DNA of 64,000 bases, from the NCBI RefSeq assembly GCF_027460065.1, contig NZ_JAPYZZ010000001.1, positions 702,501 through 766,500 of the forward strand, in the 5' to 3' direction. Origin of the DNA: Martinezella rhizogenes (GTDB taxonomy: Bacteria; Pseudomonadota; Alphaproteobacteria; Rhizobiales; Rhizobiaceae). This document shows positions 1 through 9,744 of the stretch, one piece after another. The first letter of the stretch is position 1. Each line of letters starts with the position of its first letter. A program made the position numbers and the translations under genes. Below the pieces are notes generated by a model that saw only the letters and a program-made list of their open reading frames with translations, did not search any database and was not told the origin of the DNA.

Positions 1-656
1 GGGCGATCATTCTCGACGAGACACCCCTGCCCCGACCAGAAGGCGAAAAGGCGGCGCGGGCACTTGCCAATGGCGTCAGGGAATTCGGCCTCGACATTCT
101 TCCGTTTTCGAAAGAAACCCTGCAGCTGCGCGACAGGATCGGCTTTCTGAATGCCAGCATCGGCGAACCCTGGCCTGACGTCAGCAATGCGGCGCTGCTT
201 GCACGGCTGGAGGAATGGTTCGTTCCTTTCCAGAACGGTGCCCGCAGCCTTCAGGACATCCGGCCCGGCAGCCTCTCCGAGGGAATCCAGTCTCTGGTGC
301 CGCATGAGGTGGCACGAGATCTCGGCCGACTGGCGCCGACTCATTTCGAGGCGCCGACGGGCCAGCGGCACCCCATTCGTTACGACGCCAGCGAACCGAC
401 GCTTTCCATTCGCGTACAGGAGCTTTTTGGACTGAAGGCCCACCCCGCCATTGCGCAGGGGCGCTTGCCGCTGCTCTTGGAATTGACCTCGCCGGCGCAC
501 AGGCCGATACAGACGACACGCGATCTTCCCGGTTTCTGGGCGGGTTCGTGGAAGGATGTGCGGGCGGATATGCGCGGGCGATATCCGCGCCATCCCTGGC
601 CGGAGGATCCGGCCTCGGCCTTGCCGACCAGCCGTGCCAAACCGCGCGGGACGTGA
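1..656 (+). CDS. hrpB: ATP-dependent helicase HrpB, C-terminal part (5' end outside window)
   Basis: An open frame enters from the left edge (frame beginning at base 3) and stops at 656, giving about 217 residues. It lacks the helicase motor motifs and matches the C-terminal HrpB-specific region of DEAH-box helicases. Recognisable stretches are VPHEVARDLGRLAPTHFEAP, RVQELFGLKAHP and a terminal SWKDVRADMRGRYPRHPWPEDP, which is a strongly conserved HrpB ending. The family are putative RNA-dependent ATPases of unsettled function. The gene ends 2 bp before the actS start, so actS may be co-transcribed with it. Only the C-terminal third or less is present here. Confidence 0.88.
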   Translation, partial: AIILDETPLPRPEGEKAARALANGVREFGLDILPFSKETLQLRDRIGFLNASIGEPWPDVSNAALLARLEEWFVPFQNGARSLQDIRPGSLSEGIQSLVPHEVARDLGRLAPTHFEAPTGQRHPIRYDASEPTLSIRVQELFGLKAHPAIAQGRLPLLLELTSPAHRPIQTTRDLPGFWAGSWKDVRADMRGRYPRHPWPEDPASALPTSRAKPRGT

Positions 657-658
657 CG

Positions 659-1993
659 ATGATGAAAAGGATGAAGGAGAAGACGGTGGCTGGCCATCCG
701 ATCGAAACCACGAGGCTTGGCCGCGCCAGCCGCAGGATAAGGTTGCAGACCATCATCTGGCTACGCTGGCTGGCGGTGGCCGGACAGACGGCAACGATCC
801 TGTTCGTTGCCTTCGGGCTGAATTTCCCCCTGCCGCTTCTCGCCTGCGGACTTCTCATCGCGGCGCTGGCGCTTGCCAATCTGTTTCTCACCGCCCGTTT
901 TCCCTCCACCTATCGTCTGGAGCCCTGGGAAGCGACATTGCTGCTGGCCTTCGACCTGCTGCAACTGACGGCGCTGATCTATATTACCGGTGGTCTTTCC
1001 AATCCCTTCGCGCCGCTGATCTGCGTGCAGGTCATTATCGCCTTTGCCTCGCAGCCGCTTCGGCACTCGCTCATCCTGCTCGGCTTTGCCGTCATCTGCT
1101 CGACGGCGATCGCCTTTTCGCCCTTTCCTGTTCCCTGGTATCCGGACGAGGTTTTGCCGATCCAGCTTCTGCTGCATGTCGGCACCTGGGTCGCGATCAT
1201 CGCCACAACCTCTTTCGCAGCCTTCTACGCTTATCGCGTTTCGCATGAGGCCAATCAGCTGGCTGATGCGCTAGCGGCAACCGAGCTGGTGTTGGAGCGG
1301 GAAAAACATCTTTCCCAGCTCGACGGGCTGGCGGCGGCGGCGGCGCATGAGCTGGGCACGCCGCTTGCGACAATCAGCGTCGTCGCCAAGGAAATGGAGC
1401 GGGAACTTGGGCATGATGAGAAATATGGCGAAGACATAGCGCTGCTGCGCAGCCAGAGTGAGAGATGCCGCGATATTCTGCGCCGGCTCACCTCGCTTTC
1501 CACTGATGATGAGGAGCATATGAGCCGCCTGCCGCTCTCCTCCCTGATCGAAGAGGTGATGGCGCCGCATCGGGAATTCGGCATTCGTCTGGAACTGGTG
1601 GAAAAGACTGGCCGCGCCGAGGAACCGGTCGGTATCCGCAACGCCGGCATTATCTACGGGCTGGGCAACCTCATCGAAAATGCCGTGGATTATGCGCGTG
1701 AGAAGGTGACCGTGACGGTGGATCACGATGCCCAGAACGTCGCCGTCATCATGGAGGATGACGGGCCTGGTTATGCCCATGACGTTCTTGCCCGTATCGG
1801 CGAGCCCTATGTGACCGAACGTCACAATGATACGCGCGCCGGCGGGCTCGGCCTCGGGCTTTTCATCGCCAAGACCTTGCTGGAGCGTTCCGGCGCGGCT
1901 GTTACCTTTGAAAATCGCGCATCAGGCAAAAGCGGGGCGCGGGTCACAATCGTCTGGCCTCGGGCGCTGATGGACGATAAAAGAAGCCGTTGA
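659..1993 (+). CDS. actS: Redox/acid-tolerance sensor histidine kinase ActS (RegB/PrrB family)
   Basis: This is a membrane sensor kinase of 444 residues with several hydrophobic segments in the first ~190. GGLSNPF at residues 111-117 is the quinone-binding heptapeptide typical of RegB/PrrB. The H-box contains HELGTPL with His230 as the expected phosphorylation site. Cys270 (in ERCRDILRRL) sits where RegB has its redox-active cysteine. The ATP-binding domain ends with GGLGLGLFIAK. The start is one of the tandem ATGs at 659/662; 671 is also possible. The cognate regulator actR follows 73 bp downstream. By family knowledge the pair controls redox- and acid-dependent genes; the signal itself is inferred. 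Confidence 0.93.
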   Translation: MMKRMKEKTVAGHPIETTRLGRASRRIRLQTIIWLRWLAVAGQTATILFVAFGLNFPLPLLACGLLIAALALANLFLTARFPSTYRLEPWEATLLLAFDLLQLTALIYITGGLSNPFAPLICVQVIIAFASQPLRHSLILLGFAVICSTAIAFSPFPVPWYPDEVLPIQLLLHVGTWVAIIATTSFAAFYAYRVSHEANQLADALAATELVLEREKHLSQLDGLAAAAAHELGTPLATISVVAKEMERELGHDEKYGEDIALLRSQSERCRDILRRLTSLSTDDEEHMSRLPLSSLIEEVMAPHREFGIRLELVEKTGRAEEPVGIRNAGIIYGLGNLIENAVDYAREKVTVTVDHDAQNVAVIMEDDGPGYAHDVLARIGEPYVTERHNDTRAGGLGLGLFIAKTLLERSGAAVTFENRASGKSGARVTIVWPRALMDDKRSR

Positions 1994-2066
1994 CTTTACC
2001 ATCCACGTTGAAGCGGCGATAAGAAGAAGAAAATCAAGCCGATGAAGTTGCCGGAAGGCCGGAAAC

Positions 2067-2654
2067 ATGAAGATTGAAGACCAGACCCCAGCCACTAGCG
2101 AACCGGTGGACGATATCGATCCGATCGGACCCGACAGATCGCTGCTGATCGTCGATGATGACGGCCCGTTCCTGCGCCGGCTTGCCCGGGCGATGGAAAC
2201 GCGCGGCTTTGCCGTCGATACTGCCGAGACGGTGAGCGAAGGCATTGCCCGCTCCAAGGCCGCGCCGCCGAAATATGCGGTCGTCGATTTGAGACTTGCT
2301 GACGGCAACGGGCTGGAGGTGATCGAAGCCATCAGGCAGAACCGGGACGACACGCAGATCGTCGTTTTGACCGGCTACGGCAATATCGCCACCGCCGTGA
2401 CTGCCGTGAAGCTTGGGGCGCTGGATTATCTCGCCAAACCCGCCGATGCGGACGATGTCTTTAATGCCCTGACGCAGCGCAAGGGCGAAAAGACCGAGGT
2501 TCCGGAAAACCCGATGTCGGCAGACAGGGTGCGCTGGGAGCATATTCAGCGGGTTTATGAAATGTGCGAGCGCAATGTTTCGGAAACGGCGCGTCGGCTC
2601 AACATGCATCGGCGCACCCTTCAGCGCATTCTCGCGAAACGCGCTCCGAAATGA
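2067..2654 (+). CDS. actR: Response regulator ActR (RegA/PrrA family)
   Basis: A 195-residue regulator with an N-terminal receiver domain (about residues 24-140; acidic residues in IVDDD, phospho-acceptor Asp74 in VVDLRLADGNG, Lys in LAKPAD). It has a short Fis-like helix-turn-helix at the C-terminus (VSETARRLNMHRRTLQRIL, near residues 171-190). This size and the very conserved C-terminal helix-turn-helix are typical of the RegA/PrrA/ActR family. A GGAAGGCCGGAAAC stretch supplies the ribosome binding site before ATG 2067. It lies directly after the kinase gene actS. It converges with mmcB; the 60 bp between them show no strong hairpin. Confidence 0.94.
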   Translation: MKIEDQTPATSEPVDDIDPIGPDRSLLIVDDDGPFLRRLARAMETRGFAVDTAETVSEGIARSKAAPPKYAVVDLRLADGNGLEVIEAIRQNRDDTQIVVLTGYGNIATAVTAVKLGALDYLAKPADADDVFNALTQRKGEKTEVPENPMSADRVRWEHIQRVYEMCERNVSETARRLNMHRRTLQRILAKRAPK

Positions 2655-2714
2655 AGCATTTCCAGTAAAAGTGCGCAGCGTTTTTACGTCCCGACAATGT
2701 GCTGAAACGGAACG

Positions 2715-3200
2715 CTATTCCCCGAAGCTGCGCCCGGTCGTCCATTCGGCTAACATCAGCCGGGTTGCAGCGGTTCTCGAAAAATCCAGCATCACCGATT
2801 TGCGGGTCGCCGGCAGCAATTTGTGCTCCGGCGCATCGCGCAGCATGTGGGCACCATATCCGTCCGACAGGATGAGCCCGCATTCCTCCGGGAATATGTC
2901 GGTCGGAACTTCCGGATGAGTGGCGAAAAACAGCCGGTCGCAATGCAGGCGATAATCCGGCCATTTACGATCGACGCGGAAATCCTCAATCGAGGATTTG
3001 ATTTCGATGATCCAGATTTCACCCTTGGCCGACAGGCTGATGAGATCGGCTCTGCGTCCGCTCGCAAGCGGCAGTTCCGGCAGAACCGAATGGCGCATCT
3101 CATGCAACAGCACCTGTACGCCGCGACGTACCAGCATCGCCTTGTCCGACTGGCGGCCGTCAATTAACGGATTATTGTTGGTAACGGAAAGAATAGTCAT
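2715..3200 (-). CDS. mmcB: MmcB-type DNA repair nuclease
   Basis: A 161-residue protein starting at ATG 3200 (MTILSVTNNNP). A longer frame upstream to 3335 has no family-like sequence and was not used. The core has a PD-(D/E)XK-like arrangement: RRADLISL supplies an Asp and WIIEIKSS supplies the E-x-K pair. This matches the MmcB family of predicted endonucleases, implicated in Caulobacter in tolerance to DNA damage such as mitomycin C. It is convergent with actR and divergent from the L,D-transpeptidase gene. I found no GTTC-N7-GTTC LexA box in the 183 bp between the two starts, so damage induction is not visible here. Confidence 0.8.
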   Translation of the reverse strand: MTILSVTNNNPLIDGRQSDKAMLVRRGVQVLLHEMRHSVLPELPLASGRRADLISLSAKGEIWIIEIKSSIEDFRVDRKWPDYRLHCDRLFFATHPEVPTDIFPEECGLILSDGYGAHMLRDAPEHKLLPATRKSVMLDFSRTAATRLMLAEWTTGRSFGE

Positions 3201-3383
3201 GGATAAAGGCTGCTGAAGCGTTTGGCCTATTGTTGCAAAAAGGCAATCAACCGGCAATTTTAAAGGCGCTGCCGTTTCGCGGCTGCACAATGGCTTGCCA
3301 AGTGCGGCTGAATGGAAAATAACCGATTTATCCAATTAAGCCTACTCCTTCGCACAATTTGGCGAATTTTCCGCGAGAACGAC

Positions 3384-4097
3384 ATGCGCATCCGCACCCC
3401 ATTGACCCTACTCGGTCTGACGGCAGCACTGGCACTGGCCGGCTGCGCCGAGACGACTTCCCAATCCTCCGCTCCGACCTCCGGCAAGATCGCCGCATCT
3501 GTACCGGTTGCTGACCCCGTTCCGGCGAAGGTCGAAACGGTTCAGATTTTCAACGATGTCTACGGTCCTGTGACCGATGCGGGTTATGCGCTGCCGGCCA
3601 TTCCGATCAATCGCGTGAATGAGAAATACCGTCGCCAGATCGTCGAGTTCCAGACATCCGAGCGTCCCGGCACCATCATCGTCAATACGCGCGATCGTTA
3701 CCTCTATTATATCATGTCCGGTAACCGCGCTGTGCGTTACGGCATCGGCGTCGGCAAGGCGGGTTTTGCCTGGGCCGGTGAAGCCTATGTGGCCTGGAAG
3801 CAGGAATGGCCGATGTGGCATCCGCCGAAGGAAATGGCAGACCGCAAGCCGGAAGTGGCAAAATATGTCGAGGCGGGCATGGGCCCGGGCCTTTCCAACC
3901 CACTCGGCGCGCGTGCCATGTATCTCTTCAACGACAAGGGACAGGACACGCTGTTCCGCATTCATGGTTCGCCCGAATGGGCTTCGATCGGCACCGCCGC
4001 CTCTTCCGGCTGCATCCGCATGATCAACCAGGATGTGATCGATCTCTATAGCCGCGTCCGCCCCGGCCGCAGCACCAAGGTCGTCGTGATCCAGTAA
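3384..4097 (+). CDS. L,D-transpeptidase (YkuD) lipoprotein
   Basis: A 237-residue enzyme that acts on the peptidoglycan in the periplasm. Start ATG 3384 gives a clean lipoprotein signal: MRIRTPLTLLGLTAALALAGC, with the lipobox LAGC and Cys at residue 21. The YkuD domain covers about residues 88-237. The catalytic signature is HGSPEWASIGTAASSGCIRM, with His194 and Cys210. By family it forms 3-3 peptide crosslinks or attaches proteins to peptidoglycan; which of these applies cannot be read from sequence. An intrinsic terminator follows 20 bp after the stop. The gene stands alone between the divergent mmcB and the convergent glcB. Confidence 0.9.
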   Translation: MRIRTPLTLLGLTAALALAGCAETTSQSSAPTSGKIAASVPVADPVPAKVETVQIFNDVYGPVTDAGYALPAIPINRVNEKYRRQIVEFQTSERPGTIIVNTRDRYLYYIMSGNRAVRYGIGVGKAGFAWAGEAYVAWKQEWPMWHPPKEMADRKPEVAKYVEAGMGPGLSNPLGARAMYLFNDKGQDTLFRIHGSPEWASIGTAASSGCIRMINQDVIDLYSRVRPGRSTKVVVIQ

Positions 4098-4118
4098 GGG
4101 TTACACCAGATCAAGAAA

Positions 4119-4150
4119 AAGCCGCCGAGGATTTTCCCGGCGGCTTTTTT
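4119..4150 (+). terminator. Rho-independent terminator after the L,D-transpeptidase gene
   Basis: A 7-bp GC stem, GCCGCCG (4121-4127) with CGGCGGC (4138-4144), is followed by TTTTTT. It is preceded by AAAAA, so it can also work for glcB reading leftwards (bidirectional). Confidence 0.85.
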
Positions 4151-4175
4151 GTTATGGAAGCACTGGTTGGCGGCT

Positions 4176-6344
4176 TCACGCCGCCTGCTTCGCCTTCAAC
4201 TCCAGACGGCGGCGATGCAGAACCGGCTCGGTATAGCCGTTCGGCTGTTCACGGCCCTTCAGCACCAGCTCGACAGCAGCCTGGAAAGCCACCGATCCGT
4301 CGAAATCCGATGCCATCGGCAGATAGGCCGGATCGCCGGCATTCTGCGTGTCCACCACCGCGGCCATGCGCTTCATGGTTTCGATGATCTGGGTCTCCGT
4401 CACTACGCCATGACGCAGCCAGTTGGCCATGTGCTGGGCGGAAATGCGAAGCGTCGCGCGATCCTCCATCAGGCCGACATTGTTGATGTCAGGAACCTTG
4501 GAGCAGCCGACGCCCTGATCGACCCAGCGAACGACATAGCCGAGAATACCCTGCGCATTGTTATCAAGTTCCCGCTGGATTTCTTCCGGCGTCCAATTGG
4601 GACGCGGCGCGACCGGCACTGAAAGAATGTCGGAAAGCTTGGCGCGACCGCGGCTTTTCAGGCCTTCCTGAACCGCGGCAACATCGACCTTGTGATAGTG
4701 CGTCGCATGTAGCGTCGCCGCCGTCGGCGACGGTACCCAGGCAGTGTTTGCGCCCGCCCTCGGATGCGCAATCTTCTGCTCCAGCATCGCCGCCATCAGG
4801 TCAGGCATCGCCCACATGCCTTTGCCGATCTGCGCGTGGCCGGAAAGACCGCATTCGAGGCCGATATCGACGTTCCAGTTTTCATAAGCAGCGATCCAAG
4901 CCGCCTGCTTCATGTCGCCCTTGCGGATCATCGGGCCTGCTTCCATCGAGGTGTGGATTTCATCGCCGGTACGATCGAGGAAGCCGGTATTGATGAAGAC
5001 AACACGATCCTTCGCCGCGCGAATGCTTTCCTTGAGGTTAACAGTGGTGCGGCGCTCCTCATCCATGATGCCCATTTTCATGGTGTTCGGCGCCATGCCG
5101 ACAAGCTTTTCGACATGGCTGAAGATTTCGTTGGCGAAGGCCACTTCCTCCGGTCCGTGCATCTTCGGCTTGACGACATACATCGAGCCAGCACGGGAAT
5201 TCTGGCGTCGTCCGGAAGGGCCGACATCGTAAAGCGCGATCAGCGCCGTGACGACGGCGTCCATGATGCCTTCCGGCACCTCGCGGCCATCCCTGTCGAG
5301 GATGGCCGGATTGGTCATGAGATGACCGACATTGCGCACCAGCATCAGGGAACGGCCCGGCAGCGTGAGCGCGGAACCATTGGGACCGGTATAATAACGA
5401 TCCGGGTTGAGGCGGCGGGTGAAGGTGTTGCCGCCCTTGGAGACGGCTTCCGTCAGATCGCCGCGCATCAGGCCAAGCCAGTTACCATAGACCAGCACCT
5501 TGTCTTCGGCATCGACGGCAGCGACCGAATCTTCGCAATCCATGATGGTCGTCAGTGCCGATTCGAGAATGACGTCGGAAATGCCCGCTTTGTCACCTTT
5601 GCCGATTTCGGTCGAGGGATCGATGACGATCTCGGTGTGCAGACCATTCTTGCCGAGCAGGATCGTGGCGGGCTTTGCCGCTTCACCGCTGAAACCCTTG
5701 AATTGGGCTGCATCCTTGAGGCCAGTCGTGGCAGCACCGATGGCAAGCCGCAACAGGCCGTCAACGATATTGAAGCCTGTGACGTCGGACCAGCTTCCTG
5801 TCTCGAGCGGTGCGGATTCATCGAGGAAATTGCGCGCCCAGGCGATGACCTTGTCGCCACGCTTCGGATTGTAACCCCTGCCCTTTTCCGCACCGTCGGC
5901 ATCGGAAATGGCATCCGTGCCGTAAAGCGCGTCATAAAGCGAGCCCCAGCGGGCATTGGCGGCATTCAGCGCATAACGCGCATTCATGACGGGAACAACG
6001 AGCTGCGGTCCGGCGACGACGGCAATTTCCGGGTCGACATTATTGCTTTCCACCTTGAAGCCGGGACCTTCGGGCAGCAGGTAGCCGATCTCCTTCAGGA
6101 AGGCCTCGTAGGCGTCGAAATCCGAGGGAGCGCCGTTATCACGGTACCAGCCGTCGATTTTTTCCTGCAGCGCATCGCGCTTGGCGAGCAGCTCACGGTT
6201 CTTCGGGGAAAGCTCATGGACGATGGCCGAGAAACCTTCAAAGAAGGTCTCGCTGTCCAGACCTGTGCCCGGAAGCACCTCGTCCGTCAAAAAGGCATAT
6301 AGCCGGTCGTCAATGGAAAGACCGAATTTATCCGTGCGGCTCAC
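4176..6344 (-). CDS. glcB: Malate synthase G
   Basis: Condenses glyoxylate with acetyl-CoA to malate (glyoxylate and glycolate use, cytoplasm). The protein has 722 residues, the normal size for the G isoform. Start is GTG 6344 ([10 protein letters not shown]), chosen because AGGAGG lies 5 nt upstream in the mRNA; the longer frame to 6401 has no such site. Typical G-type stretches are [19 protein letters not shown] and [23 protein letters not shown] in the TIM-barrel part, and [16 protein letters not shown] earlier. The gene is monocistronic in appearance. An operator-like inverted repeat lies 75 bp upstream (6419-6445). Confidence 0.96.
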   Translation of the reverse strand: MSRTDKFGLSIDDRLYAFLTDEVLPGTGLDSETFFEGFSAIVHELSPKNRELLAKRDALQEKIDGWYRDNGAPSDFDAYEAFLKEIGYLLPEGPGFKVESNNVDPEIAVVAGPQLVVPVMNARYALNAANARWGSLYDALYGTDAISDADGAEKGRGYNPKRGDKVIAWARNFLDESAPLETGSWSDVTGFNIVDGLLRLAIGAATTGLKDAAQFKGFSGEAAKPATILLGKNGLHTEIVIDPSTEIGKGDKAGISDVILESALTTIMDCEDSVAAVDAEDKVLVYGNWLGLMRGDLTEAVSKGGNTFTRRLNPDRYYTGPNGSALTLPGRSLMLVRNVGHLMTNPAILDRDGREVPEGIMDAVVTALIALYDVGPSGRRQNSRAGSMYVVKPKMHGPEEVAFANEIFSHVEKLVGMAPNTMKMGIMDEERRTTVNLKESIRAAKDRVVFINTGFLDRTGDEIHTSMEAGPMIRKGDMKQAAWIAAYENWNVDIGLECGLSGHAQIGKGMWAMPDLMAAMLEQKIAHPRAGANTAWVPSPTAATLHATHYHKVDVAAVQEGLKSRGRAKLSDILSVPVAPRPNWTPEEIQRELDNNAQGILGYVVRWVDQGVGCSKVPDINNVGLMEDRATLRISAQHMANWLRHGVVTETQIIETMKRMAAVVDTQNAGDPAYLPMASDFDGSVAFQAAVELVLKGREQPNGYTEPVLHRRRLELKAKQAA

Positions 6345-6418
6345 ATGCGCCTCCTTATATTCTGAAGGCACAGATTGGACGCTGAGGCGGCCGCTCGTCA
6401 ATTGCAGCAGGCAGCCAA

Positions 6419-6445
6419 ATATTATTTCCGTTTTGGAAACAATAT
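6419..6445. promoter_or_regulatory. Operator-like inverted repeat upstream of glcB
   Basis: ATATT-A-TTTCC, a 5-nt spacer GTTTT, then GGAAA-C-AATAT: two perfectly paired 5-bp arms on each side with a single central mismatch per arm. It sits in the 120-bp gap between the DUF1402 stop and glcB and lacks a T-tract on either strand, so an operator is likelier than a terminator. The binding protein is unknown. Confidence 0.5.
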
Positions 6446-6464
6446 GGCGGATAATCGTCTTTTT

Positions 6465-7430
6465 CTACAAAAGCGCCTGCAGATCCTTGATGCGGTCATT
6501 CACCAGCCAGCCGTAATAATTTTCTTCCGGCAACAGGGGCTGCTCGCCGCCTCCAGCGCGCTGGCGGTTCTTCTGGGCAAGGGCGGCAGCGCGCTGCTGC
6601 GAGCCGCCGACATTATAAAGCGTGGAGGTCACACCCGGATTTTTGGAAATATCCATGTCGGCAATCGATCGGTAGTCATCGATCGACTTGCGGATGGAGG
6701 CTGCCATGAAGGCGAGCGAACGGTCCGGATCCATGATCGCCGTATAAACGGCAGTGGCATCGTTTTCATCCAGCTTTTCGTAACCGGAGGTTCTCGACAC
6801 CATGTCGGACAACATCAGCGCCGTCAGCGGGTTGATCTGGCCGAGGCCGAAGGTCTGGCCGGCATAAAAGGGCTGGAAGAAAACGGCGCTGAAACGGTTG
6901 TTCGGATAGGCCACGCCGTCGACAGTCTTACCACGGAAGCTGTCGTCCCAGACATCTTCGCGGCAGTTCCAGAGGCTGTAGGAATCCTTCTTCGCCTGGC
7001 ATTTGGAAAATTGCGCATGCGTCAGAAACTGCGCAATCGTTTCGTCCTTGTAGCCGAAACGGAAGCTGCTGCCGGCATAAGAGGCCGCCTTGACATAATA
7101 GGACTGCAACCGGTCGTAAGCATCGACATTATAGGTGTGTTCGCCGACGATCGCGCCGATCATATGGATAGGATCGATGCCGTAGCGTCCTGCCGTCGAC
7201 TTGATCTTGGCGATCAGCGCCTTGTCGGAGGACAAAAGGTCGATCACCTTCTGATATTTGCGTTCGAAAGAGCTGTTGGACGCCTTGGTTCTGCGGGCGG
7301 AAGCGCCGGGAACACCCGGCTGTTCGGCATTGCGATTGCCCGGTGGAACAACCGTCGCGGCCTCGACATAAGAAGACGAAACGGCGGAAACCGCCAGAGC
7401 CACGGCAAATGCCAGAAGAGTTTTGCGCAC
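6465..7430 (-). CDS. DUF1402 family exported protein with lysozyme-like motifs
   Basis: A 321-residue protein beginning at a GTG (7430). It has a signal peptide: MRKTLLAFAVALAVSAVSSS then a likely cleavage after VEA near residue 24. The family is DUF1402, common in Rhizobiales, without an assigned function. The motif order resembles lytic transglycosylases of the SLT type: GAIVGEHTYN with Glu97, GLGQINP at 195-201, and YNVGG at 272-276, comparable to the catalytic Glu, GLMQI-P and AYNAG motifs of that fold. This is inference from motif order, not proof. It lies between hslU and glcB on the same strand. Confidence 0.78.
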   Translation of the reverse strand: MRKTLLAFAVALAVSAVSSSYVEAATVVPPGNRNAEQPGVPGASARRTKASNSSFERKYQKVIDLLSSDKALIAKIKSTAGRYGIDPIHMIGAIVGEHTYNVDAYDRLQSYYVKAASYAGSSFRFGYKDETIAQFLTHAQFSKCQAKKDSYSLWNCREDVWDDSFRGKTVDGVAYPNNRFSAVFFQPFYAGQTFGLGQINPLTALMLSDMVSRTSGYEKLDENDATAVYTAIMDPDRSLAFMAASIRKSIDDYRSIADMDISKNPGVTSTLYNVGGSQQRAAALAQKNRQRAGGGEQPLLPEENYYGWLVNDRIKDLQALL

Positions 7431-7572
7431 GAGCGACTGCCTTTTCTCGAACCGGCCATTACCGGCATGACAAGCGGGAAAACCGGATCATTCCACGAAA
7501 GCGGTTCCAACCGGAATGCAGCCCTTCCCATAAACAAAATGCGGGCTGAATGCGAGATGAGGCAGATAAAAT

Positions 7573-7605
7573 AAAAGAGTGCGGCAAATATGGCCGCACT
7601 CTTCT
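7573..7605 (-). terminator. hslU: Terminator of the hslVU operon
   Basis: Inverted repeat AAGAGTGCGGC (7575-7585) and GCCGCACTCTT (7593-7603), a perfect 11-bp stem with a 7-nt loop. Read leftwards from hslU it is followed by TTTATTTTATC. It sits 20 bp after the hslU stop. Confidence 0.85.
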
Positions 7606-7624
7606 TTCGTTGTCCCCGAAGTCT

Positions 7625-8932
7625 TCAGAGAATGTAACGCGACAAATCCGTATCGGCGGCGAGATCGCCGACATGTTTTTTGACGTATTCCTGATCGATC
7701 TTGACGGCAGAGCCACCCCGATCCGGTGCGTTGAACGAAATCTCGTCGAGAACGCGCTCCATCACGGTCTGCAAGCGGCGCGCACCGATGTTTTCGACCG
7801 ACGAGTTGAGATGAACAGCCACATCGGCCAGTGCATCGATGGCATCATCGGTGAAATCGAGATCGAGTTCTTCCGTTGCCATCAGCGCCTTATACTGGCG
7901 GATGAGGCTTGCTTCCGTCTCCGTCAGGATGCGGCGGAAATCCTCCTTGGTCAGCGGCTTCAGCTCGACGCGGATCGGCAGACGGCCCTGAAGCTCCGGC
8001 AGGAGATCCGACGGCTTTGCCACATGGAAGGCGCCCGATGCGATAAAGAGGACATGGTCCGTCTTCACCGGCCCGTACTTCGTCGAAACGGTCGTGCCTT
8101 CAACCAGCGGCAAGAGATCGCGCTGTACGCCTTCGCGGGAGACGCCGGCGCCCATGCCGCCGTCGCGGGCGGCAATCTTGTCGATCTCGTCAAGGAAGAC
8201 GATGCCGTCATTTTCAACGGACTTCACCGCCTCGCGCTGGATCATTTCATTGTCCAGCAGCTTGTCGGATTCGTCGCGGATGAGATCGGCATAGGATTTC
8301 GACACCGTGGTGCGCACCTTCTTGGTGCGCCCGCCCATGGCCTTGCCGAACATTTCCGACAGGTTCAGAACGCCGATATTGGCGCCCGGCATGCCGGGAA
8401 TTTCGAAACCGGGCATGCCCGATCCGCTATCCGCCACTTCGATATCGATTTCCTTGTCGTCCAGCTCGCCGTCGCGCAGCTTCTTGCGGAAGCTTTCGCG
8501 CGTGCCCGGTGACGCGGTTGTGCCAACCAGCGCATCCAGCACCCGTTCCTCGGCGCTCTGATGCGCCTTGGCCTGCACCTCGGCGCGTTTCTTTTCACGC
8601 ACGAGGCCGATGCCGATTTCCACGAGATCGCGGACGATCTGCTCGACATCGCGGCCGACATAACCGACTTCGGTGAATTTGGTCGCCTCGACCTTGATGA
8701 AGGGCGCACCGGCCAGCTTGGCGAGGCGGCGGGAAATCTCCGTCTTGCCGACACCGGTTGGCCCGATCATGAGAATGTTTTTCGGCATGACCTCGTCGCG
8801 CAGGCTCTCATCGAGCTGCTGGCGGCGCCAGCGGTTGCGCAGCGCAATCGCGACCGCACGTTTTGCATCATGCTGGCCGATGATGTGGCGGTCGAGTTCC
8901 GAGACGATCTCCCGGGGAGAAAAAGTGGTCAT
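7625..8932 (-). CDS. hslU: ATP-dependent protease ATPase subunit HslU
   Basis: The AAA+ unfoldase of the HslUV (ClpYQ) protease, cytoplasmic. 435 residues, the normal length. The Walker A motif GPTGVGKT lies at residues 57-64 and a Walker B at [12 protein letters not shown]. The intermediate I-domain lies between them, and the C-terminus ends in DLSRYIL, the HslU tail that docks into HslV. ATG start at 8932. It lies 87 bp downstream of hslV in the same direction, so one operon is likely, with the terminator just after hslU. Confidence 0.97.
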   Translation of the reverse strand: MTTFSPREIVSELDRHIIGQHDAKRAVAIALRNRWRRQQLDESLRDEVMPKNILMIGPTGVGKTEISRRLAKLAGAPFIKVEATKFTEVGYVGRDVEQIVRDLVEIGIGLVREKKRAEVQAKAHQSAEERVLDALVGTTASPGTRESFRKKLRDGELDDKEIDIEVADSGSGMPGFEIPGMPGANIGVLNLSEMFGKAMGGRTKKVRTTVSKSYADLIRDESDKLLDNEMIQREAVKSVENDGIVFLDEIDKIAARDGGMGAGVSREGVQRDLLPLVEGTTVSTKYGPVKTDHVLFIASGAFHVAKPSDLLPELQGRLPIRVELKPLTKEDFRRILTETEASLIRQYKALMATEELDLDFTDDAIDALADVAVHLNSSVENIGARRLQTVMERVLDEISFNAPDRGGSAVKIDQEYVKKHVGDLAADTDLSRYIL

Positions 8933-9019
8933 TCTATCCTCTCGGCTTTCCTGCTCCGGCCGGCCATTCCGGCCCGGCCCACAGGACCCATTGGTGAGAA
9001 AATCGGGTGAGAAACAGGC

Positions 9020-9544
9020 TTATTCGGCGTCAAGCGTTTCGACGACGAGATTGTGGTTGGTATAAACGCAGATATCGGCGGCGATATCGAGTGACTGGCG
9101 CGCCACGTCTTCGGCCGACTTGTCCGTGTCCATCATGGCGCGGGCGGCAGCAAAAGCATAATTGCCGCCGGAGCCGATGGCGATTGCGCCGTGTTCCGGT
9201 TCCAGCACATCACCATTGCCGGTAATGGCGAGCGTGGTCGATTTATCGGCCACCAGCATCATCGCTTCGAGATTGCGCAGATATTTATCGGTGCGCCAGT
9301 CCTTCGCAAGCTCGACCGCGGCGCGCATAAGCTGGCCGGGATATTGCTCAAGCTTCTTTTCGAGACGGTCGAGCAACGTGAAGGCATCCGCCGTCGCACC
9401 GGCAAAACCGGCAATCACCTCACCCTTGCCGATGCGGCGAACCTTGCGGGCATTGCCTTTCATGACGGTCTGGCCAAGGCTTACCTGCCCGTCGCCAGCC
9501 ATGACGACCTTGCCGCCCTTCCTGACTGTAATAATTGTTGTCAT
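9020..9544 (-). CDS. hslV: ATP-dependent protease proteolytic subunit HslV
   Basis: The peptidase subunit of HslUV, a simplified 20S-proteasome relative. 174 residues from ATG 9544. I rejected the upstream frame to 9673 because mature HslV needs the N-terminal Thr: [12 protein letters not shown] exposes Thr2 after Met removal. Conserved stretches are [16 protein letters not shown] and [15 protein letters not shown]. It is divergent from hisB with a 200-bp shared upstream region. A heat-shock promoter would be expected for the family, but I could not identify a convincing one there. Confidence 0.97.
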   Translation of the reverse strand: MTTIITVRKGGKVVMAGDGQVSLGQTVMKGNARKVRRIGKGEVIAGFAGATADAFTLLDRLEKKLEQYPGQLMRAAVELAKDWRTDKYLRNLEAMMLVADKSTTLAITGNGDVLEPEHGAIAIGSGGNYAFAAARAMMDTDKSAEDVARQSLDIAADICVYTNHNLVVETLDAE

Positions 9545-9744
9545 CAAACACCTGTCTGCCCTCGCGGGCCTGGGGTTAACGGGCCGGGATACGGCCCTCT
9601 GCGGTTCTATGTAAGTTTGCTTTTCACGATTGCAATCTTCGGGGCGACGCACCGTTTTCGGCGCATCAGGCAAGACGATGGAACAACTGGATATTTGTGT
9701 CCCGTGCTGATAAGGAACGGCAACATTTTCACGGAGCGGCCAAA

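Noticed and set aside
4764-6302. 512-codon open frame on the plus strand opposite glcB
   Set aside because: Shadow of the codon pattern of glcB; the translation is rich in His/Asp/Arg-type antisense composition and matches no family, and there is no ribosome binding site.
9545-9744. Heat-shock promoter for hslVU
   Set aside because: A TTGCAA and an ACATAG-like pair can be found upstream of hslV, but the fit to either a sigma-70 or heat-shock consensus is too weak to report.
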